A DNA stretch of 64,000 bases, from assembly GCF_019578655.1 (NCBI RefSeq), contig NC_063260.1:24576888-24640887 (forward strand), read 5' to 3'. Shown here one piece after another: positions 59,901 to 64,000 of this stretch. The notes under the pieces are model-generated. The model did no database searches, was not told where the DNA came from, and worked only from the letters and a program-made list of their open reading frames with translations. The first letter of the stretch is position 1; each line of letters opens with the position of its first letter. Origin of the DNA: Ricinus communis. Its lineage: Eukaryota > Streptophyta > Magnoliopsida > Malpighiales > Euphorbiaceae. The position numbers were made by a program, and so were the translations under genes.

Positions 59901-61381
59901 TGGCTGAAGAACTAGCTGCTTTAGAAGAAAGTAATACCTGGGAATTAGTTTCTTTACCTAAGGGCAAGCAGACTATTGGCTGTAAATGGGTGTATAAAAC
60001 AAAGCTTAAAGCTGATGGAACTCTAAAAAGATACAAAGCAAGGCTTGTGGCTAAGGGATACACTCAAAGGTCTGGAATTGACTTTCTCGATACGTTTAGT
60101 CCTGTAGCAAAGATCACCATAATCAGAACTCTTATGGCTGTAACTGCTGCAAAGGACTGGAACCTTTGTCAGCTTGATATCAACAACGCCTTTTTGCATG
60201 GTGACTTACAAGAGGAGATCTACATGGATTTACCCCCTGGTTTTCAACCTATGCAGACCAATACGATTTGCAAACTAAAGAAGAGCTTGTATGGATTGAA
60301 ACAAGCAAGCAGGCAATGGAATGAAAAGCTAACTGCTGCATTACATACTCAGAAGTTTAAACAGGCTGCATCAGACTCCTCTCTCTTTACCAAAGGTACT
60401 GGATCAAATTTCATTGCTTTAGCTATTTATGTGGATGACATTGTCTTAGCAAGTTCGAACATGACAGAAATTGTAAAGATAAAAAGATTCATGGATGATA
60501 CTTTCCAAATTAAGGATCTTGGAGAACTAAAATTTTTTCTTGGATTAGAGGTTGTCAGGTCCAAAACCGGTATTAATCTATGTCAGAGAAAATACACTTT
60601 AGATCTTTTGCAAGAGACTAGTTTTCTCGGAGCAAAACCAGTACTAACTCCGATAGCATCCACTGAGAAATTATCTAGAACAGGGGGGCAGGTCCTCAAA
60701 GACATTACAGCATACAGAAGTCTAGTTGACAAGCTGCTGTACCTTACCCATACTAGGCCTGACATAGCATATGCAGTACAACAGTTATCTCAGTTCCTTC
60801 AAGCCCCTACAGATATTCATTTGACCTCAGCTCATAGAGTTCTCCGGTATTTGAAAGGGACTCCAGGACAGGGTTTGTTTTTCCCAGCAACAGGTGATCT
60901 CCGGCTTAAAGCTTTTAGTGATTCTGATTGGGCTTCATGCCCTGATTCCGGAAAGTCCATCACTGGGTTCTGTGTTTTTCTCGGTTCAGCATTGATCTCA
61001 TGGAAGTCAAAGAAACAACAAACAGTCTCATGCTCTTCAAGTGAAGCAGAATATAGAGCTATAGTTGCAGTGACATGTGAGATACAATGGCTTCACTTTC
61101 TCCTCCAGAATTTGCAGCTCCCCCTTTTTCCAGCAAATTTGTATTGTGACAACTTGTCTGCCATCAGAATTGCTGAGAATCATATATATCATGCAAGGAC
61201 CAAGCATATAGAAACTGATTGCCACCTCATCCGAGAGAAAATTCAACGTGGAATCATCAATCTTATGCCAGTCCCTTCATCAAAACAACTGGCTGACTCC
61301 TTTACAAAGCCTTTTCCTACAACTCTGTTCCAAGCTTCCATTTCCAAGTTGGGCATCCAGAATCTGTATGCTCCAACTTGA
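56978..61381 (+). pseudogene. copia gag-pol polyprotein, disabled
   Basis: One continuous frame of 1468 codons runs from ATG 56978 to the stop at 61379-61381 with no frameshift but five internal nonsense codons: 57341, 57509, 58139, 58958 and 59093. Gag (UBN2-type) comes first, with a CCHC knuckle at about 57870-57915 whose first two Cys positions are Tyr. The protease active site at 58274-58282 reads DSR where family members have DSG. In the integrase zinc finger the two Cys positions (58757 and 58766) are Arg and Phe, though the core acidic residues are still visible. Reverse transcriptase keeps YVDD at 60428-60439, and RNase H follows (SDSDWASC, SSSEAEY). The 3' open frame from 59378 spans 667 codons. 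Gag, protease and integrase are therefore dead while RT/RNase H still reads open. Confidence 0.92.
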
Positions 61382-61387
61382 GGGGGC

Positions 61388-61523
61388 TAATAGAATATGT
61401 ATGTCACCAATAGGAACCTGACACGTGTAAAGCTAGTATAATTTTTTTTATGTATATAGCAAACATTATAAGAAAAGATTGTGTGAGAAAATCAATACTA
61501 ATTTTCTCTCCCAAAATTTGACA
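61388..61523 (+). repeat. 3' LTR of the copia element
   Basis: A 136 bp terminal repeat, about 95 percent identical by eye to the left LTR. Differences include GTCACCAAT versus GTTACCGAT near the start and a shorter T run. It begins a few bases after the gag-pol stop, separated by the purine-rich tract. Confidence 0.9.
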
Positions 61524-62580
61524 ATGCTCTCCATTCATTGCTAAAGTTGGCCAGAATTTTGCATCTTTCAGTTCTGTTTTGTCGCAACTTAGGCATCAAA
61601 ATTAGAGCATTGCGTTGTATGTTCACTCCTTTTGGCTATCAAAACCAACCCATAAATTATCTTATTCCAATTAAGAAATAAGTTATGTAATTGCATGGAA
61701 TTCCCTTTAAAAAATATATAGAAAAGAAAGGAAGAAAAACTTTATGTTTCTTTGTTTTCTCAGTTGTTCACCGGTTTCTAATGGCCGGCTTAATATTTTT
61801 CTTTTTTACTAAATTAGTGATTTAATTTAATGATTTAAGTGAAATTACTTCAAGAACAGATATTATAATCAAATTTACCAGTCTCAGAAAACAAGGCTCC
61901 TTAAAATCTTGATGATGTATCAAGTATCAACAAAAATTAAACCACATGAAACAATTAACTATGTTGATTTTTCCTTTTGTTCTTAAAACTATAAACAGAG
62001 AGGAGAATGGATATTCGGGCCTCCTGCTGTTGTACGACCATATTTAGGATTTTCAAACTTTAATTTTTAAATTGTAATTTTCTATCTAATCCACCGTAAA
62101 GAAATTCAAGTTAATTTGCGACATGTCAGGTGTCGCCCCATTTGATTGGCATCTCAATTAAATATCGACCATAAATCATTTAGCGACAAACCATTCATGG
62201 CTTGTAAAGACTTGGAAGAATATCGAAAAGTAAGCTCTGCTTAGGCAGTATATAGACGGGCCCATTTCCAGTCAAGGACGTAGCTTTCAGCTATTCCATA
62301 TCCAACGCTTTTCTTTGGAGAAGGCTTGGCTTTGACTCAGAACCTCACTTCTAGTTACTTGCTGTAGTATAAACTACAAATAACAGAACCATGAGAAGAC
62401 GATCAAGAAGGAGACAATAAGAGGAATTTTATTGAGGGAAAACAAAAAATTGCACTAACACTTGCTTCTGAATAAACTATTTGCTGTAGAATACAGGGAA
62501 CACAGATGTCCTTACGACAAAACAATAACTAAAAACATAATAGCTGAATTCCTGGAGTATTACATGACTTCCATTTGTTA
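61524..62580. other. Spacer between copia element and HMGS 3' end
   Basis: AT-rich flank. AATAAA on the minus strand at 62428-62433 lies about 150 bp past the HMGS stop and could be its poly(A) signal. No other feature recognised. Confidence 0.5.
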
Positions 62581-63704
62581 TCAGTGACCATCAGCGATCA
62601 AACCATTCTCACAGGTATTGTCAACCAATTTCTTGGCGTAGAATCTTCGATACATGGTATCAACTTCTGTCAGATAGTATGTTCCAGGAGCCAAGAGGCT
62701 GCAATCCTGGCTTGTCACAAAGTCTTTAGCCCCATATCGGTGCTCCATTAACTTCATGGTCTCCACAAACTTCTCCGGGGAGAACTATACAAGACAAAAT
62801 ATTACATTTCGCATTTAGTTTAATAAGATAGCACCTTTAAATTTTATCTCATACCCTAAACCTCCCTCTCTAAAAACAAGCAGATATTCACCTTTTCCCC
62901 TCCGGGATCACTCTGTAAGAGGTTACAAGTTCATACACTATGATATTTTCTTAGTTGTAATCCCATCAAAGTGCCCAAGAATACCTCAAAACCCCATGTT
63001 AAGGCACAATAAAAATTCAGTGCACCAACCAAAGGGGGGAAATAGTTATAGGTTGTCGAGGCATTTAAGTTGAATTCTCAGAAGAAATCCAAAAATCATT
63101 TCAGTAGGTGTGTGAATCTACTAAACAAGGTAGAATCATGTTACAAAACCAAACTGTGACAGGACCAAGGGCAGGCAGTTTATGTGCAGTTGCCATTTGT
63201 GCTCTTAGATGAAAGCTCATGTGTATTGGACATGCTTTTCCAACAAAGACATCTTTGTAATTCTTCCCATTTATAAGAAACTAACAATTTACCTCATGCC
63301 TTGACTTCAATTTGTCTGTCACATTCATCACAGTTGCAATGTTTGACAAGCTAAAGGGATGCTGGCCTTCATGCAGTCTCAATGAGAACATTGTCGCTGT
63401 CAAACCACTCCCGTACGAAAACAGTATCACTCGCTTGCCTGCCTGCAAGTAGTCAGACCAAACTCTGTAAGCACTATTAGTATGAAGCAATACAGGCGCC
63501 TGCAACTGTCAAAATATCAGTAATCATAAACCCCAAAAGATCTGTCAAGTCCAAATAGATTACCAATTTAGAATTTTTATTATGAAGAAGGGAGGCAAAT
63601 GCTGCATATAGAGATGCAGTATACATGTTGCCAACTTGCTTTGGTATCAAAGTGGTTGGTTGCACCTTTGCATCATACAGGGGCTTAGCAACTTGTTGAG
63701 ATAC
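62581..63704 (-). CDS. Hydroxymethylglutaryl-CoA synthase, C-terminal exons (5' part off the window)
   Basis: Cytosolic enzyme condensing acetyl-CoA and acetoacetyl-CoA to HMG-CoA, the second step of the mevalonate pathway to sterols and isoprenoids. Three exons are visible: 63704-63564, 63442-63293 and 62784-62581, all joining at codon boundaries to give the last 164 residues of a protein of about 460. [10 protein letters not shown] and [20 protein letters not shown] are strongly conserved; their Asn and Ser are spaced as Asn326 and Ser359 of the studied Brassica enzyme. The end [16 protein letters not shown], then [15 protein letters not shown] and NGLIADGH, is the plant HMGS C terminus. 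The catalytic Cys and the rest of the N-terminal half must lie beyond the right edge. No disabling change in the visible part. Confidence 0.94.
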
Positions 63705-64000
63705 CTGCAGATGCATGACATGAATGACCAGTCAGCAAGATGCCTCCACAAGTACAATTAATTATTCTAGGACTGTATTTGAAAAGATACCTAGAATCCT
63801 ATGAATGTCATTTGGATTTCACTTTATAATTCACAATTTCATGTTGTTTAGAAAAGGTTCAGACTTGTAAAATAACAGAAAAGATATTCTGTAACAAAAT
63901 CTTGGAGAGAATATTTGATTCTGTAGGGGCAGTTCAAATTCACCATCAAACAAATATTTATTCCTGTCCGATCAACACTTTAACTCAACTAAAGAACATC
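63705..64000 (-). other. HMGS intron running off the right edge
   Basis: No coding match to the preceding HMGS segment was found, so this is most likely intron sequence upstream of the first visible exon, whose acceptor is the CTGCAG just above 63704. Confidence 0.6.

Overview
This window is nuclear DNA from a flowering plant. The evidence is AT-rich intergenic sequence, GT-AG introns, and plant-only gene families: a class II KNOX factor, a plant C2-type phospholipase D, a cucumisin-like subtilase, a nucleotide-rhamnose synthase and a plant HMG-CoA synthase. Protein character suggests a core eudicot, perhaps in or near Malpighiales, but this was judged by eye and is not firm.

Layout. 1-7.8 kb: AT-rich intergenic DNA with two non-autonomous hAT-like elements and microsatellites. 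7.86-15.38 kb (+): a 12-exon MINDY-family deubiquitinase. 15.4-24.8 kb: intergenic, no convincing gene. 24.8-29.85 kb (+): a KNAT7-type KNOX homeobox gene, five exons. 29.9-36.0 kb: intergenic, with an AT-rich tandem array of a unit of about 190 bp upstream of the next gene. 36.06-40.93 kb (+): a ten-exon phospholipase D of the beta/gamma clade. 41.56-41.87 kb (+): intronless histone H4 with a recognisable histone promoter. 43.93-45.52 kb (+): two-exon UDP-rhamnose epimerase/reductase (NRS/ER). 46.6-55.5 kb (-): a subtilase cluster with one intact ten-exon gene, one full-length pseudogene and one orphan 3' fragment. 55.96-61.52 kb (+): a complete but dead Ty1/copia element with very short LTRs and a long leader that contains an antisense piece of a ribosomal protein S30 gene. 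62.58 kb to the right edge (-): the last three exons of an HMG-CoA synthase gene.

The genes are independent single loci, as usual in plants. KNAT7 (secondary-wall transcription control) and NRS/ER (rhamnose for wall pectin) both bear on the cell wall, but nothing in the sequence shows co-regulation. All exon boundaries were placed by eye from splice consensus, reading frame and recalled family conservation; the multi-exon models close in frame. The most unusual item is the S30 fragment carried inside the retrotransposon.
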